DNA from: Clostridia bacterium
GTDB lineage: Bacteria > Bacillota > Clostridia > Oscillospirales > Butyricicoccaceae
Direction of reading: 5' to 3'
Assembly: GCA_021205365.1 (NCBI GenBank)
Contig: JAJPXP010000071.1
Location: 1 to 51,169 of the forward strand
DNA length: 51,169 bases
The notes beneath the pieces were generated by a model, which was given only the letters and a program-made list of their open reading frames with translations, ran no database searches and was not told the DNA's origin. The position numbers and the translations under genes are program-made. How positions within the stretch are numbered: the first letter of the stretch is position 1; each line of letters begins with the position of its first letter. This document shows, piece by piece, positions 32,217 to 41,591 of the stretch.

Positions 32217-34675
32217 AGTTCTCCTTGCCTTGTTGTCACATCAGAGCCTACAGCAACAGACTCTGGTATAATGGTCGGATTGATGGTATTTGCATCATCT
32301 GCCTGTTCCCGGCAGAGTGCTGTATCCAATACGGTCTGCATGGTTTCTGCGATCACAAATTCAATATTTTTACGGACAACCGGATCGATATCCTGTAAAT
32401 CCGGCTCATTTTCAGCGGGGACAATGACAATCTTCATACCAGCACGATAAGCTGCCATCGTCTTCTCCTTTAAGCCACCGATCGGCATGACGCGTCCACG
32501 GATAGTTACCTCACCAGTCATCGCAACATCATGGCGTACCGGAATGCCGGACAATGCCGATGCAAGCGCAGTGGTCATTGTAACACCTGCCGAGGGACCA
32601 TCCTTTGGAATAGCGGCCTCAGGGAAATGGATGTGAATGTCATTATCCTTATAAAACATGGGGTCAATGCCCAGATCCTTTGCTGAAGAACGGACACAGG
32701 TTACAGCCGTCTTTGCAGATTCTAACATTACCTTGCCCAGATTGCCGGTAATTTCCAGTTTTCCGGTGCCCGGAATGACATTGACTTCAACCTGCAGCAT
32801 TTCACCGCCAACAGAAGTCCATGCAAGGCCATTCACTACGCCAATTTCATCTTTTTTGCTTACATTGTCTTTCTTATACCGCGGTGTACCAAGGAATTTT
32901 TCCATATTGGAATGATTCACGGTCACACGCTTGCGTGTTTTTCGATTCGGATTCTGCTGCTGGTCATCTGCAATGATTTTTGCAGCCTTGCGGCACACGG
33001 TTGCAATCTGCTGCTCCAGACGGCGTACGCCAGCTTCCCTTGTATATGCATCAATCAGATAAACCATTGTTTCACGGCTTAACGTCAGATTGGATTTTTT
33101 CAGTCCATGATGCTCCAGCTGTTTTGGCAGCAGATAACGCATGGCAATTTCCGCTTTTTCCTGTTCGGTATAGCTCGAAAGCTCGATTACTTCCATACGG
33201 TCAAGCAGCGGGCGCGGAATCGTATTCAATGAATTAGCCGTGGTGATGAACAGGACATCGGATAGATCAAACGGAATTTCAATAAAATGATCACGGAATG
33301 CATTGTTCTGCTCAATATCCAGAACCTCAAGCAGTGCAGAGGCCGGATCACCACGGGAATCCGTCCCCATTTTATCAATTTCATCCATCAGAATCAAAGC
33401 ATTTTTACTGCCTGCCTGTGCCAAAGCTGTCATAATACGTCCTGGCATAGCGCCGATATATGTCTTCCGGTGACCACGAATATCAGCTTCATCGCGTACA
33501 CCACCCAGAGACATGCGGGCATAATTGCGCCCCATTGCTTCCGCCACAGAACGGACAATAGAGGTTTTTCCCACTCCCGGAGGGCCGACAAGGCACAGAA
33601 CCTGCCCCTTCAGCTGCGGCGCAAGGGATTTGACGGCAAGGAACTCCATAATCCGATCCTTTACCTTTTCTAGGCCAAAATGGTCACGATCCAGAATCCG
33701 GCGGGCGGCCTTAAGATTCAGCTGTTCTTTGGTTGTTGTATTCCATGGAAGCTCAAGGCAGGTGTCCAGATACGTACGGATGACACCGCTTTCCGCCGAT
33801 AACGGCTGCATCTTTTCCAGACGGCTCGCTTCCTTCATCAGCTTTGTTTCCGAAGCTTCTTCCAGATGTAACGCACGGATTTTCTCACGGTATTCTTCAA
33901 CTTCATCACCAGTATCCTGTTCACCCAGTTCGCCCTGAATGACTTTCAACTGTTCACGCAGATAATATTCCTTCTGGTTTTTATCTACCTGCTCCTTAAG
34001 CTTTTCCTGAATCCCGTTTTCAATGCGCAGGATTTGTATTTCGTTGCCAAGAACACGGATAACATGCTCCAAACGGCGTACATCATGCAGCTGCTCCAGC
34101 AGCTCCTGTTTGGTTTCAAATGCAAGCGGTGTATTCTGGGCAACGTAGTCTGCCAGATATCCCGGTTCGCCTCCATCCATCACAGACATCACAACATCAT
34201 TTGTAACATGGGAAGCCAGGCTTGCATATTCTTCAAAGTGATCCTGCAAGGTGCGCACAAGCGCTTCTTTGCGGCGCTGTGATGTACGTCCAGCATCTGT
34301 ATCCACTCGGAATACCCTTGCAAACATACAGTCATCCTGCATGGAAAATTCTTCAACTCCAGCACGATAGGTACCTTCTACCAAAACCCGGATATTATCA
34401 CCCGGCAGACGCAGAATCTGTTTGACAGTACAAACAGTGCCAAAGGTAAACAAATCATCCGATGTCGGTGAATCTGTGCGGATATCTCTCTGTGCTGTCA
34501 AAAACAGCCTCTGGTTGTCCTTCATGGATTGTTCCAGTGCCTTCATGGAAATCAGGCGGCCGACATCAAAATGGATTAGCATTTCAGGGAATGCAACCAG
34601 ACCACGCAATGGCAGCACAGGCAGCGTTTCTAATTCAAATCCAAACTCGTTGTCTATTTCGTTGATCTGGGACAA
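32210..34675 (-). CDS. lon: ATP-dependent protease Lon
   Basis: From TTG 34675 (AGGAGG 7 bases upstream) the protein has 821 residues; a longer in-frame ATG at 34774 would sit at the predicted transcription start and has no ribosome site. Domains: N-terminal substrate domain (about 1-200), AAA+ with Walker [10 protein letters not shown] and Walker [12 protein letters not shown], and the S16 peptidase with catalytic Ser in PKDGPSAGV and Lys about 43 residues later. It degrades misfolded and regulatory proteins. A 34-residue low-conservation tail is unusual. Confidence 0.95.
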   Translation of the reverse strand: MSQINEIDNEFGFELETLPVLPLRGLVAFPEMLIHFDVGRLISMKALEQSMKDNQRLFLTAQRDIRTDSPTSDDLFTFGTVCTVKQILRLPGDNIRVLVEGTYRAGVEEFSMQDDCMFARVFRVDTDAGRTSQRRKEALVRTLQDHFEEYASLASHVTNDVVMSVMDGGEPGYLADYVAQNTPLAFETKQELLEQLHDVRRLEHVIRVLGNEIQILRIENGIQEKLKEQVDKNQKEYYLREQLKVIQGELGEQDTGDEVEEYREKIRALHLEEASETKLMKEASRLEKMQPLSAESGVIRTYLDTCLELPWNTTTKEQLNLKAARRILDRDHFGLEKVKDRIMEFLAVKSLAPQLKGQVLCLVGPPGVGKTSIVRSVAEAMGRNYARMSLGGVRDEADIRGHRKTYIGAMPGRIMTALAQAGSKNALILMDEIDKMGTDSRGDPASALLEVLDIEQNNAFRDHFIEIPFDLSDVLFITTANSLNTIPRPLLDRMEVIELSSYTEQEKAEIAMRYLLPKQLEHHGLKKSNLTLSRETMVYLIDAYTREAGVRRLEQQIATVCRKAAKIIADDQQQNPNRKTRKRVTVNHSNMEKFLGTPRYKKDNVSKKDEIGVVNGLAWTSVGGEMLQVEVNVIPGTGKLEITGNLGKVMLESAKTAVTCVRSSAKDLGIDPMFYKDNDIHIHFPEAAIPKDGPSAGVTMTTALASALSGIPVRHDVAMTGEVTIRGRVMPIGGLKEKTMAAYRAGMKIVIVPAENEPDLQDIDPVVRKNIEFVIAETMQTVLDTALCREQADDANTINPTIIPESVAVGSDVTTRQGELC

Positions 34676-34784
34676 TTGGGAACCTCCTCCTGGAACCGCA
34701 TAGCGGCAAAAACATTGGTCCGGCAAAATTGAATTTTCAACCGGAATTGCACAAATTGCATGCGGATATTTCATACTTCTTAAA

Positions 34785-34813
34785 ATTATATAGTATTTTA
34801 TACGCTATTTCAA
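34785..34813 (-). promoter_or_regulatory. Promoter of lon-engB
   Basis: TTGAAA (34813-34808) and TATAAT (34790-34785) with a 17-base spacer on the minus strand, about 100 bases before the TTG start. I see no CIRCE or CtsR-type repeat. The next 200 bases (34814-35020) hold nothing I can support. Confidence 0.75.
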
Positions 34814-35030
34814 GTCTGTTTGGAATCAGATATATGGATAAAATGCCTAAATATCCCGGCAACTTTCTAATGCGAATCGACAACTTGCTATAACCCCGAT
34901 CCGTTCGTTTTTTATGAAAACCAAGAACATTTTTCTAATTGTGTTTTCGACCTTTCGCAATGCATATCAAGCTGTGGAAATGGATCATTGCCGGGTCCTA
35001 GTCATTTCACCTGGTGTGCTCACGAAAAAA

Positions 35031-35073
35031 GTGTGAAATCACGAAAGGCAAGCAAACCTTCCTGATTTCACAC
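35031..35073 (-). terminator. Terminator of the MATE/kinase gene
   Basis: Perfect 11-bp stem GTGTGAAATCA/TGATTTCACAC with a long loop, followed by T6 on the minus strand, about 60 bases after the gene's stop. Confidence 0.8.
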
Positions 35074-35133
35074 ATCGAACGGGCAAATTGTTTTATTATT
35101 TTCTATCTGTATACCACAATGATAGAATTGATA

Positions 35134-37188
35134 TCAATCGTTATCATCACTTAAAACAATAGTTACAATCGCATTTGCTGTTGCTTCCATTCCCAGCATA
35201 TCTGAATTGAAACAAACATCATAAGTCTCCGCATATCCCCATTTCCTCTCCGAATTCTGATTATAATATGCTGCTCTCTCTTTGTCTACCTTAGATAATT
35301 TACGAAGTGCATCTTTTTCCGATACGGAGTCTCTTGCAGCAATATGCTGGATTCTGGATTGCTTTGAGGCAGATATAAAAATACTGATAACCTTATATTT
35401 TTCTCTTAAAACCTGGTCTGCGCGTCTGCCAACAATAACACATGATCCATTTCCTGCAATCATTTCAACAATTTCCTGCTGCGCTATTCTGGCAGACTGT
35501 TCAAATTTAGTATATTCTACCGTTCCAAATCCTACAGATCGATAAATAGCACCAGATTGAACTGGTTTTTCATCAAGACTTTCCAGGTATTTTCTGCTTA
35601 CTCCACTGGCTTTTGCCGTTTCTTCCAATAGCTCAGAATCGTAATATGGAATCTGCAGCTTCTCTGCAATCATCCTTCCGATTGTCCGGCCGCCAGCTCC
35701 ACATGAACGGCCAATCGAAATAATATAGTCCGTACGCGGCTTTTCTCGAAGAACTGGAACTTCTGCAACTGTACTTTGAATAACGACTTCGTTGTCTTCT
35801 GTCAGCATCTTCTTTGTGCTGATAATGACTGCTACGGATGCAATCGCGGTCAAAATATCTGCAACCGGCATAAAATAAAGAATTCCGTCAAGCCCCATAA
35901 AAATAGGAAGTAAAAGCGGCAAGCCGACACCAAATATAATTTCACGCATCATAGAAAGTGCAGTGGATTGCTTGGGTTTTCCCAATGACTGTAAAAAAAT
36001 AAAGGTTCCTTTATTGATACAAGATAGTATCAGCAGACATAAGAAAATACGGATTGTCTTGACTGCAAAATCTGTATAGTAAATACTTTCATTTCTCGCG
36101 CCAAAAATACCGATCAACTGATTGGGGAATGCCAGGAAAACAATAGATGAAATAAGTCCAACTGCTGCTTCAGCAATCAAAAGTCTTTTCATCAGCCCCA
36201 GGACGCGGTCCTTTCGGTTGGCACCAATATTGTATCCAACAATAGGAATACAACCAGCTGCAAGACCAACTGAAATCGAAATAATAATCTGGAAAAATTT
36301 CATAACTATACCAACAACTGCGGTTGGTATCTGCGCATATTCAGGCCGGCCAAAAACAGGATCTAATGCCCCATATTTTGTTACCATATTCAGCACCGCT
36401 GCCATAGAAAGCACAATAGATATCTGAGATAAAAAGCTGGTAATTCCGAGAGGAATGATCTTTTTCATCAGATGGAAACGTATCCGGAAGCTGTCTTTGT
36501 TTATCCTGACTGCCTTCATTTTGCTCAGATAAAGCAATGACAGGATTGCAGATACAATCTGTCCCAGGATCGTAGCCACCGCAGCCCCCATCATTCCCCA
36601 ACCGAGGATATAGATGCAGATTGGATCGAAAATGATGTTTAACACTGCACCTGTAAGAAGCGTTGCCATTGCATAGCTTGGACTGCCGTCTGAACGGATA
36701 ATTGGGTTCATTGCCTGACCAAACATATAGAACGGGATTCCAATTGTAATCCACAGGAAATATTCCTTTGACAGACGGAATGTTTCATCATTCACCCTAG
36801 CTCCAAACATGGTCAGAATTTGTTCTTGGAAAAGAAGAAAAACTATCATAAGCAGGACACCAATTGTAACCACACAGATGACCGTACTTCCAATTCCCCG
36901 ATGGGCATTTTCTTTTTCTTTTGCGCCCAAACTAATGCTAACAAAGGTACAGCACCCATCTCCGAGCATCATAGCAATTGACAGGGCTACCACAGTGATT
37001 GGAAAAACTACTGTATTAGCCGCATTGCCATAAGAGCCAAGATAGCTGGCATTTGCAATAAAAATCTGATCAACAATATTATAAAGGGCAGCGACCAGAA
37101 GAGAAACAACACACGGTATCGTGTATTTTCGCATTAGTGTTCCCAGATCTTCTTTTTCGAGAAAATCATTTGTTTGGATTTCAATCAT
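35134..37188 (-). CDS. MATE-family transporter fused to a cytidylate-kinase-like domain
   Basis: Residues 1 to about 455 are a twelve-helix MATE exporter: NIVDQIFIANASYLG, GNAANTVVFPIT and the paired GDG..TFVSISLGAKE region are typical. After a linker (about 455-480), residues ~485-684 resemble the cytidylate kinase-like P-loop family: YIISIGRSCGAGGRTIGRMIAEKLQIPYYD, split here, then ARDSVSEKDALRKLSKVDKERAAYYN. The start is ATG 37188 (AAAGGTGG 8 bases upstream); earlier in-frame starts overlap the ribosome site. Substrate and kinase role are unknown. Confidence 0.85.
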   Translation of the reverse strand: MIEIQTNDFLEKEDLGTLMRKYTIPCVVSLLVAALYNIVDQIFIANASYLGSYGNAANTVVFPITVVALSIAMMLGDGCCTFVSISLGAKEKENAHRGIGSTVICVVTIGVLLMIVFLLFQEQILTMFGARVNDETFRLSKEYFLWITIGIPFYMFGQAMNPIIRSDGSPSYAMATLLTGAVLNIIFDPICIYILGWGMMGAAVATILGQIVSAILSLLYLSKMKAVRINKDSFRIRFHLMKKIIPLGITSFLSQISIVLSMAAVLNMVTKYGALDPVFGRPEYAQIPTAVVGIVMKFFQIIISISVGLAAGCIPIVGYNIGANRKDRVLGLMKRLLIAEAAVGLISSIVFLAFPNQLIGIFGARNESIYYTDFAVKTIRIFLCLLILSCINKGTFIFLQSLGKPKQSTALSMMREIIFGVGLPLLLPIFMGLDGILYFMPVADILTAIASVAVIISTKKMLTEDNEVVIQSTVAEVPVLREKPRTDYIISIGRSCGAGGRTIGRMIAEKLQIPYYDSELLEETAKASGVSRKYLESLDEKPVQSGAIYRSVGFGTVEYTKFEQSARIAQQEIVEMIAGNGSCVIVGRRADQVLREKYKVISIFISASKQSRIQHIAARDSVSEKDALRKLSKVDKERAAYYNQNSERKWGYAETYDVCFNSDMLGMEATANAIVTIVLSDDND

Positions 37189-37216
37189 AGTCATAGCCAC
37201 CTTTCATTTTTGCAAT

Positions 37217-37241
37217 AAAAAAACACATGTAAACACATGTG
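37217..37241 (-). promoter_or_regulatory. Attenuator-like terminator hairpin in the MATE leader
   Basis: CACATGT/ACATGTG with a GTTT loop followed by T7 lies about 30 bases before the MATE start and about 100 after its promoter. Such a site must be read through for expression. The upstream leader holds a 13-codon GTG reading frame (37268-37309) and an ACACCTGTGT stretch that could pair with the stem, so ribosome- or ligand-controlled attenuation is likely. Confidence 0.55.
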
Positions 37242-37345
37242 CTGTTCGGTTTGATACCACACAGGTGTTACACAGCGACTGTTTCGTAAACAACCTGAAT
37301 ATCATGCACGGCCTGTATCGTATCGACGCGATTCAATTATTATAT

Positions 37346-37374
37346 ATTTTACAATAAAATAAGCAAAAAGTCAA
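37346..37374 (-). promoter_or_regulatory. Promoter of the MATE leader
   Basis: TTGACT (37374-37369) and TAAAAT (37351-37346) with 17 bases between on the minus strand; leader of about 150 bases to the MATE start. Confidence 0.65.
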
Positions 37375-37451
37375 AGTATAATTTCAGATCAAACTGTATT
37401 GCAATTGTACCCGCCTGTCCTCTTGCACAATATTTGCTGATACTAATCATG

Positions 37452-37585
37452 ACCACCACTGAAGTGGTGGTTGGCATCAGCCCTTCAAGGGCATTTGACT
37501 AGCAGCGTCTAAAGGCGCACTGAAAAATTCTTCAGTCGCATCTTTATGCACTGCCGCCATTAAAATGGCAAATCTTCTCGAAGAT
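37452..37585. repeat. Array of six short hairpins, possible ncRNA or IS200/605-type end
   Basis: Six different inverted repeats follow in a row: 37452-37471 (ACCACCACT/AGTGGTGGT), 37480-37492, 37505-37518, 37519-37536 (ACTGAA/TTCAGT), 37556-37569 (GCCATT/AATGGC) and 37572-37585 (ATCTTC/GAAGAT). Loops are 1 to 6 bases. No reading frame covers it. Tight, small-loop hairpins recall ends and guide RNAs of IS200/IS605 (TnpB) elements or PATE-type palindromic elements. Confidence 0.5.
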
Positions 37586-37624
37586 GAATGATTGTATAAC
37601 ACCTTTATTGCTGTACTATTATTT

Positions 37625-37649
37625 CCCCCAGTCCAACTGGGGGATTTTT
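37625..37649 (+). terminator. Plus-strand terminator after the hairpin array
   Basis: CCCCCAGT/ACTGGGGG with a CCA loop, followed by ATTTTTC on the plus strand. It has no plus-strand protein gene to serve, so it supports a transcribed RNA from the hairpin array. Confidence 0.65.
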
Positions 37650-37670
37650 CATGCTAAAGCGCCATTGAAA

Positions 37671-37699
37671 AAGGCTCATTCTATCACAGAATGAGCCTT
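37671..37699 (-). terminator. Terminator of tRNA-Tyr
   Basis: Perfect 12-bp stem AAGGCTCATTCT/AGAATGAGCCTT with a 5-base loop and TTTC on the minus strand, 8 bases after the tRNA CCA. Confidence 0.75.
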
Positions 37700-37706
37700 T
37701 AACGTT

Positions 37707-37791
37707 TGGTGGGAGGTGGTGGATTCGAACCACCGAAGTCGTTGACAACAGATTTACAGTCTGCCCCCTTTGGCCACTCGGGAAACCTCCC
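37707..37791 (-). tRNA. tRNA-Tyr (GTA)
   Basis: 85-nt class II tRNA with CCA encoded: acceptor GGGAGGT/ACCTCCC, anticodon stem CAGAC-like with GTA in the loop CTGTAAA, long variable arm and T loop TTCGAAT. The long variable arm and GTA anticodon fix tyrosine. Confidence 0.95.
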
Positions 37792-37962
37792 ATATATTAT
37801 TGTAGATATTGGTTAGCCAACGATTTATAATTATAATGACATCGACCTTTTTTGTCAAGACTTTTCGATTGTTTTATTGTAATTCTTTTTTCTGACACGA
37901 AATCAGGTATCATCTGCACTTTCAGAAATAAACCGGATTTTCCTTTCTGTAAAGAAAAGCAT

Positions 37963-38008
37963 CGAGGCAGCACCAGAGCATGGCTATACATCACTTGGTG
38001 CTGTCTCG
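37963..38008 (-). terminator. Terminator of the thiamine operon
   Basis: A 13-bp stem CGAGACAGCACCA/TGGTGCTGCCTCG (one G-U) with a 20-base loop after tenA; T-rich TTTTCTTT follows on the minus strand, CTTTTT on the plus. Confidence 0.7.
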
Positions 38009-38028
38009 CTTTTTCCAATCTCTTCAGA

Positions 38029-38697
38029 TTAGATTTCAATCATCTTTTCATTCCATGCCATATCCCAGAACATATATTCATACTGGCTGCATACATACAC
38101 AATGTGTTCCAGATTCTGGATCTGTTCCTCTGTGTAGCCTTCACACATACGGTCTATCATGTCGATCATTTGCTCATTACTTGCACGATAGTCTTCAGAT
38201 GTGTACATGCTGACCCACTCGCCATAGAATTCATGCTCCTTCGCACCCGGAATCTTCTCCATGAAATCTCCGATCAGCTTATAGCTCCAGGAGCAGGAAA
38301 GTACCGCTGCCATGAGCTCGCCAAGGCCCTCTTTTTCTGCAATCGCAATCATGTAATTGGTATAGGAATCCGTAACGATGCTCGGCTTTGCGTTTGCAAC
38401 CATTTCTCTCGAAATACCCAGCCGGCGGAGGTAGCTCTGATGAACAGCATTTTCTGTATCCAATGTCGCCCGAACGAGGTCAGAAAATAAGCGCATATCA
38501 CTCTCCAAGCGGGATTTCAATACACCAATCGCAAATACCTTTGCATACTGCATCAGGTACAAGTGATCCTGAAGCATATAGAATTTAAACTTTTCAATCG
38601 GCAGGGAGCCATCAGCAATTCCTTTCACAAATGGATGCTCGTTATACTTATCCCACAGATCGATAATACTGTTATATATACGTTCGGATACTTTCAT
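38029..38697 (-). CDS. tenA: TenA-type thiaminase II / aminopyrimidine hydrolase
   Basis: Salvages pyrimidine from degraded thiamine by hydrolysing aminomethyl-HMP (or thiamine) to HMP. 222 residues from ATG 38697 (AAGGAAG upstream). The active-site cysteine lies in AAVLSCSWSYKLIG and the glutamate and aromatic pocket in YEYMFWDMAWNEK at the end; FKFYMLQDHLYLMQYAK near the start is typical. Last gene of the TPP-controlled operon, matching its role. Confidence 0.92.
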   Translation of the reverse strand: MKVSERIYNSIIDLWDKYNEHPFVKGIADGSLPIEKFKFYMLQDHLYLMQYAKVFAIGVLKSRLESDMRLFSDLVRATLDTENAVHQSYLRRLGISREMVANAKPSIVTDSYTNYMIAIAEKEGLGELMAAVLSCSWSYKLIGDFMEKIPGAKEHEFYGEWVSMYTSEDYRASNEQMIDMIDRMCEGYTEEQIQNLEHIVYVCSQYEYMFWDMAWNEKMIEI

Positions 38698-38749
38698 AAG
38701 TAATACTTCCTTTCCTTCAATCTTTCTGATCATTGGTAAAATTTTATTT

Positions 38750-39457
38750 TTATACGAAAATCATGCCTGCCAGTGTCAGCGCAAAACAGATTATACTGAA
38801 ACAGATATCCCCGGCAGTGACCTTTGTTACCACAAAAAATGTGCGCACGCCATCTCCGTCAAATCCTTTGGATTCCATAGCCATCGCTACATTCTCTGAC
38901 CAACGGATACTATTGACCAATGTATTGAACAGTGGGCCTATTGGCAACAGCCCTGTCTTTTTGCCACGAACCTGATAGGCTAGGCACACTTCCTTCCATT
39001 CCTGCTGCAGGGTTGGCAAAAGATTTAACGCCGCCAGTACACCATAAGCAAATTTTGGCTTTACATGTCCCTGCTGCATCAGAGAAATCACAAATTCCTC
39101 CTGATCGCTGGAAAGAATAAACATCAATCCCAAACTAACATATGCCAAAATCCGGCTTCCCATCAACAAAGCAGCTCCCATTGTAGCCGCAGAGTAGATA
39201 TTATCTATGCTATTATCCGGTTTGCCAAAGACAAGGCCAGAATAAAAGACAGCTGCCGCAATAAGCAGGGCTGGGATGAAAGTTTTGAAAAGTGTTGACC
39301 ATTTGCATCTTGTTCCAAAAACCAAAATAGCAAGGCATACGACCATAACAGCTATATCAAGTTTCCATGATTTTGTAAAAGCCAAAATAATGCCGCAGAT
39401 CAAAATCGTAACCACCTTGACAAACGGGTTAATACGCTCTAACAAAGCAAACCTCAT
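38750..39457 (-). CDS. ykoC: ECF transporter transmembrane (T) subunit, YkoC-type
   Basis: 235 residues from ATG 39457 with AGGAGGTG. Five or six membrane helices, and the coupling helix motif region with AALNLLPTLQQEWKEV and the second short ARG-like segment AYQVRGKKTG. The T subunit links the S component YkoE to the ABC ATPases. It overlaps ykoD by 4 bases. Symbol follows the B. subtilis ykoCDE thiamine-precursor importer. Confidence 0.85.
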   Translation of the reverse strand: MRFALLERINPFVKVVTILICGIILAFTKSWKLDIAVMVVCLAILVFGTRCKWSTLFKTFIPALLIAAAVFYSGLVFGKPDNSIDNIYSAATMGAALLMGSRILAYVSLGLMFILSSDQEEFVISLMQQGHVKPKFAYGVLAALNLLPTLQQEWKEVCLAYQVRGKKTGLLPIGPLFNTLVNSIRWSENVAMAMESKGFDGDGVRTFFVVTKVTAGDICFSIICFALTLAGMIFV

Positions 39458-40983
39458 AACGGATTCACCTCCTGCTTCAAACAATGATCCCGCATTTTAT
39501 AGCGGATATCAGCATAGGCTTCTGCAAGCCCGCGATCATGTGTTGTCATCAAGACAGTTAATCCATCCCGGTAAACCTGTTCCCTGACCTGATCCATCAG
39601 CGCTCTGGCAGAACGATAATCCTGACCATAAGTAGGTTCATCCAGCAGCAGCACCCGTTGTCCTCCAGCAAGTACCGCTAACACAGCCAGTCTCCGCTGC
39701 TGTCCCTGACTCAGCATATAAGGTGAAAACTTCTGATATTTTCTCAAGCCGCAGCTGTCCAGAAGTTCCAATGCTAACTTGCGCAGCTCATCCAGTGATT
39801 TTTTCGGATAACGGTTGCGTAAGCCATCCACAACCTCTTCTGTCACATTCTGTGTGACAAACTGGTTCTCAGGATTTTGAAATGCTATGCCGATCATCTC
39901 GAAACGTTCTGCAAGCTGCATTTCCTCCATATTCCTATAACCATTGTCAGTTTCTATTTCTATTTTCCCCAGATAACCTCGTTGGCCCAAGAGCGTCATA
40001 AGCAAAGACGTCTTGCCGCAGCCACTCGGGCCGAGAATTGCTGTAATCTTCCCCGCTGGAAAAACTGCTTCTCCCTCATAAAGCAGACTTTCCCCTTCTG
40101 GTACTGCTGTCAGTTGTTTTCTGCGTTTTTTCGATTTTTTCGGAGCCTTTGGCATAGTAAATTTATGCAATGCAATGCCGCTTCCTGCGTGCCCAGTTTC
40201 CTGTGCTGTAATCTGCGTTTCCTGCCATATTCCCGGATAAGCAACTCCTTGCTCCTGGAAAAGCGCCTTCACCTGTTCCAATTCCACATCATTATCCGTC
40301 TGACAGAGAACCTGGCCTCCCGGACCGAGCAGCAGAAAATGATCCGCTGTTCCGATCCAATGATCTGCCATATGGTCAATTGCTACGATGGTTTTTCCCT
40401 GCTCCCTGCATAGCCTGCGCAGAAGTACCATAAGCTCCTGCACGGAATCTGGATCCAGATTGGCAAACGGTTCATCCAGCAGAATGCATTTTGCATCCAG
40501 CAAATATATACAAGCTAAAACAGCACGCTGCTTTTCTCCGCCTGAGAGCGTGTGCAGCGGCTGGTCAAGTAAATGTTCTACGCCAATTGCCTTTGCAGAG
40601 GCCTCTGCACGCTGCGCCATCTCCTCCCGCGGCACACGAATATTCTCCATGCAGAAGTACAGTTCCTTCCGTAATGTCTGCATACAGAACTGTAGATCCG
40701 GGTTCTGGAACATCATGGAGATCTCTTTTGCCCTTGCTCCCGGCAACAGGCTTTCTACCGGCTTTCCGAACAATTCAATCGTTCCGTTGGAAAGAAATCC
40801 GCCGTTTTCCGGCAGAAGGCCGCACAGCACAGCAGCCAATGTGCTTTTTCCACAGCCACTGCTTCCCATCAGGACAGAAATACTTCCCGCCGGAATATTC
40901 AACGACACATTTTCCAGAACCGGCTTTGACTTTTCAAAATACCGGAATGTCACATCTCTGCACAAAATAGCAGGCTGATCCAT
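39454..40983 (-). CDS. ykoD: Dual-domain ECF ATPase, YkoD-type
   Basis: A 509-residue fusion of two ABC ATPase domains. Domain 1: Walker A GSSGCGKST, signature LSGGEKQRA, Walker B CILLDEPFANL. Domain 2: Walker A GPSGCGKTS, signature MLSQGQQRRL, Walker B VLLLDEPTYGQD. A Lys/Arg-rich linker (KKSKKRRKQ) joins them near residues 280-295. Powers uptake of hydroxymethylpyrimidine or thiamine with YkoE/YkoC. Confidence 0.92.
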   Translation of the reverse strand: MDQPAILCRDVTFRYFEKSKPVLENVSLNIPAGSISVLMGSSGCGKSTLAAVLCGLLPENGGFLSNGTIELFGKPVESLLPGARAKEISMMFQNPDLQFCMQTLRKELYFCMENIRVPREEMAQRAEASAKAIGVEHLLDQPLHTLSGGEKQRAVLACIYLLDAKCILLDEPFANLDPDSVQELMVLLRRLCREQGKTIVAIDHMADHWIGTADHFLLLGPGGQVLCQTDNDVELEQVKALFQEQGVAYPGIWQETQITAQETGHAGSGIALHKFTMPKAPKKSKKRRKQLTAVPEGESLLYEGEAVFPAGKITAILGPSGCGKTSLLMTLLGQRGYLGKIEIETDNGYRNMEEMQLAERFEMIGIAFQNPENQFVTQNVTEEVVDGLRNRYPKKSLDELRKLALELLDSCGLRKYQKFSPYMLSQGQQRRLAVLAVLAGGQRVLLLDEPTYGQDYRSARALMDQVREQVYRDGLTVLMTTHDRGLAEAYADIRYKMRDHCLKQEVNPL

Positions 40984-40985
40984 AT

Positions 40986-41576
40986 TTATTCCATCTCCTC
41001 TATCTGGGACTGTTTCATACCCAGGGCATAGCCGCGCAGAACGCCAGCCTTTGCCAAGCCATCAGCCAGCAGCTTCGCGATAAGTCCAAAAATAATCGCA
41101 CTAATGATACGTATGATGATCATAGCCACAATTATCGGTAACGTGTACATGGAATATCCATACATAAAATACTCCCAGATGTAGCTGCAAATTGCGCAGA
41201 AAATAGATGCCAGAACAATCGAAAATGCATCAAAACGCTTGTACTTTGTAACAATATAACCCAGCTCACAGCCAAATCCCTGTATAAATCCGGTAATGAA
41301 TACCATCGGGCCGAACATACTGCCCAACAAAACTTCAATCAGTGCTGCAATCATTTCCGCAACAATACCGACGCCCTTTTTCTGGATGACATAAGCAGCA
41401 AAAATAGCGGCCATATACCATACGCCATAAATCGGTTCATACCCCAGTGGGCTTAGGCCGAACGGTGTCAGTGCAGCTGTCAGCAGTGCGCCCAGATAGT
41501 TCGCTCCAATAAAAACAAAAGAGAACAACACACCGACTATGCCGATCATCAAAATATCTTTGAGTTTCCAATTCAT
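40986..41576 (-). CDS. ykoE: ECF S component for HMP/thiamine, YkoE-type
   Basis: 196-residue membrane protein with about six helices; VLFSFVFIGANYLG and GFGCELGYIVTKYKRFD are characteristic of YkoE-type substrate-binding subunits. Its place between thiD and the ATPase, under a TPP riboswitch, points to hydroxymethylpyrimidine or thiamine. Two bases separate it from ykoD. Confidence 0.88.
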   Translation of the reverse strand: MNWKLKDILMIGIVGVLFSFVFIGANYLGALLTAALTPFGLSPLGYEPIYGVWYMAAIFAAYVIQKKGVGIVAEMIAALIEVLLGSMFGPMVFITGFIQGFGCELGYIVTKYKRFDAFSIVLASIFCAICSYIWEYFMYGYSMYTLPIIVAMIIIRIISAIIFGLIAKLLADGLAKAGVLRGYALGMKQSQIEEME

Positions 41577-41591
41577 AATTGATTTCTCCTC

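Noticed and set aside
34676-34774. Longer Lon N-terminus from ATG 34774
   Set aside because: The ATG is at the predicted transcription start, lacks a ribosome site, and the added residues are Cys/Pro-rich and unlike Lon.
37797-38039. An 80-codon minus-strand frame between tRNA-Tyr and tenA
   Set aside because: It overlaps the operon terminator hairpin and the tenA end, has no ribosome site, and no protein-like pattern.
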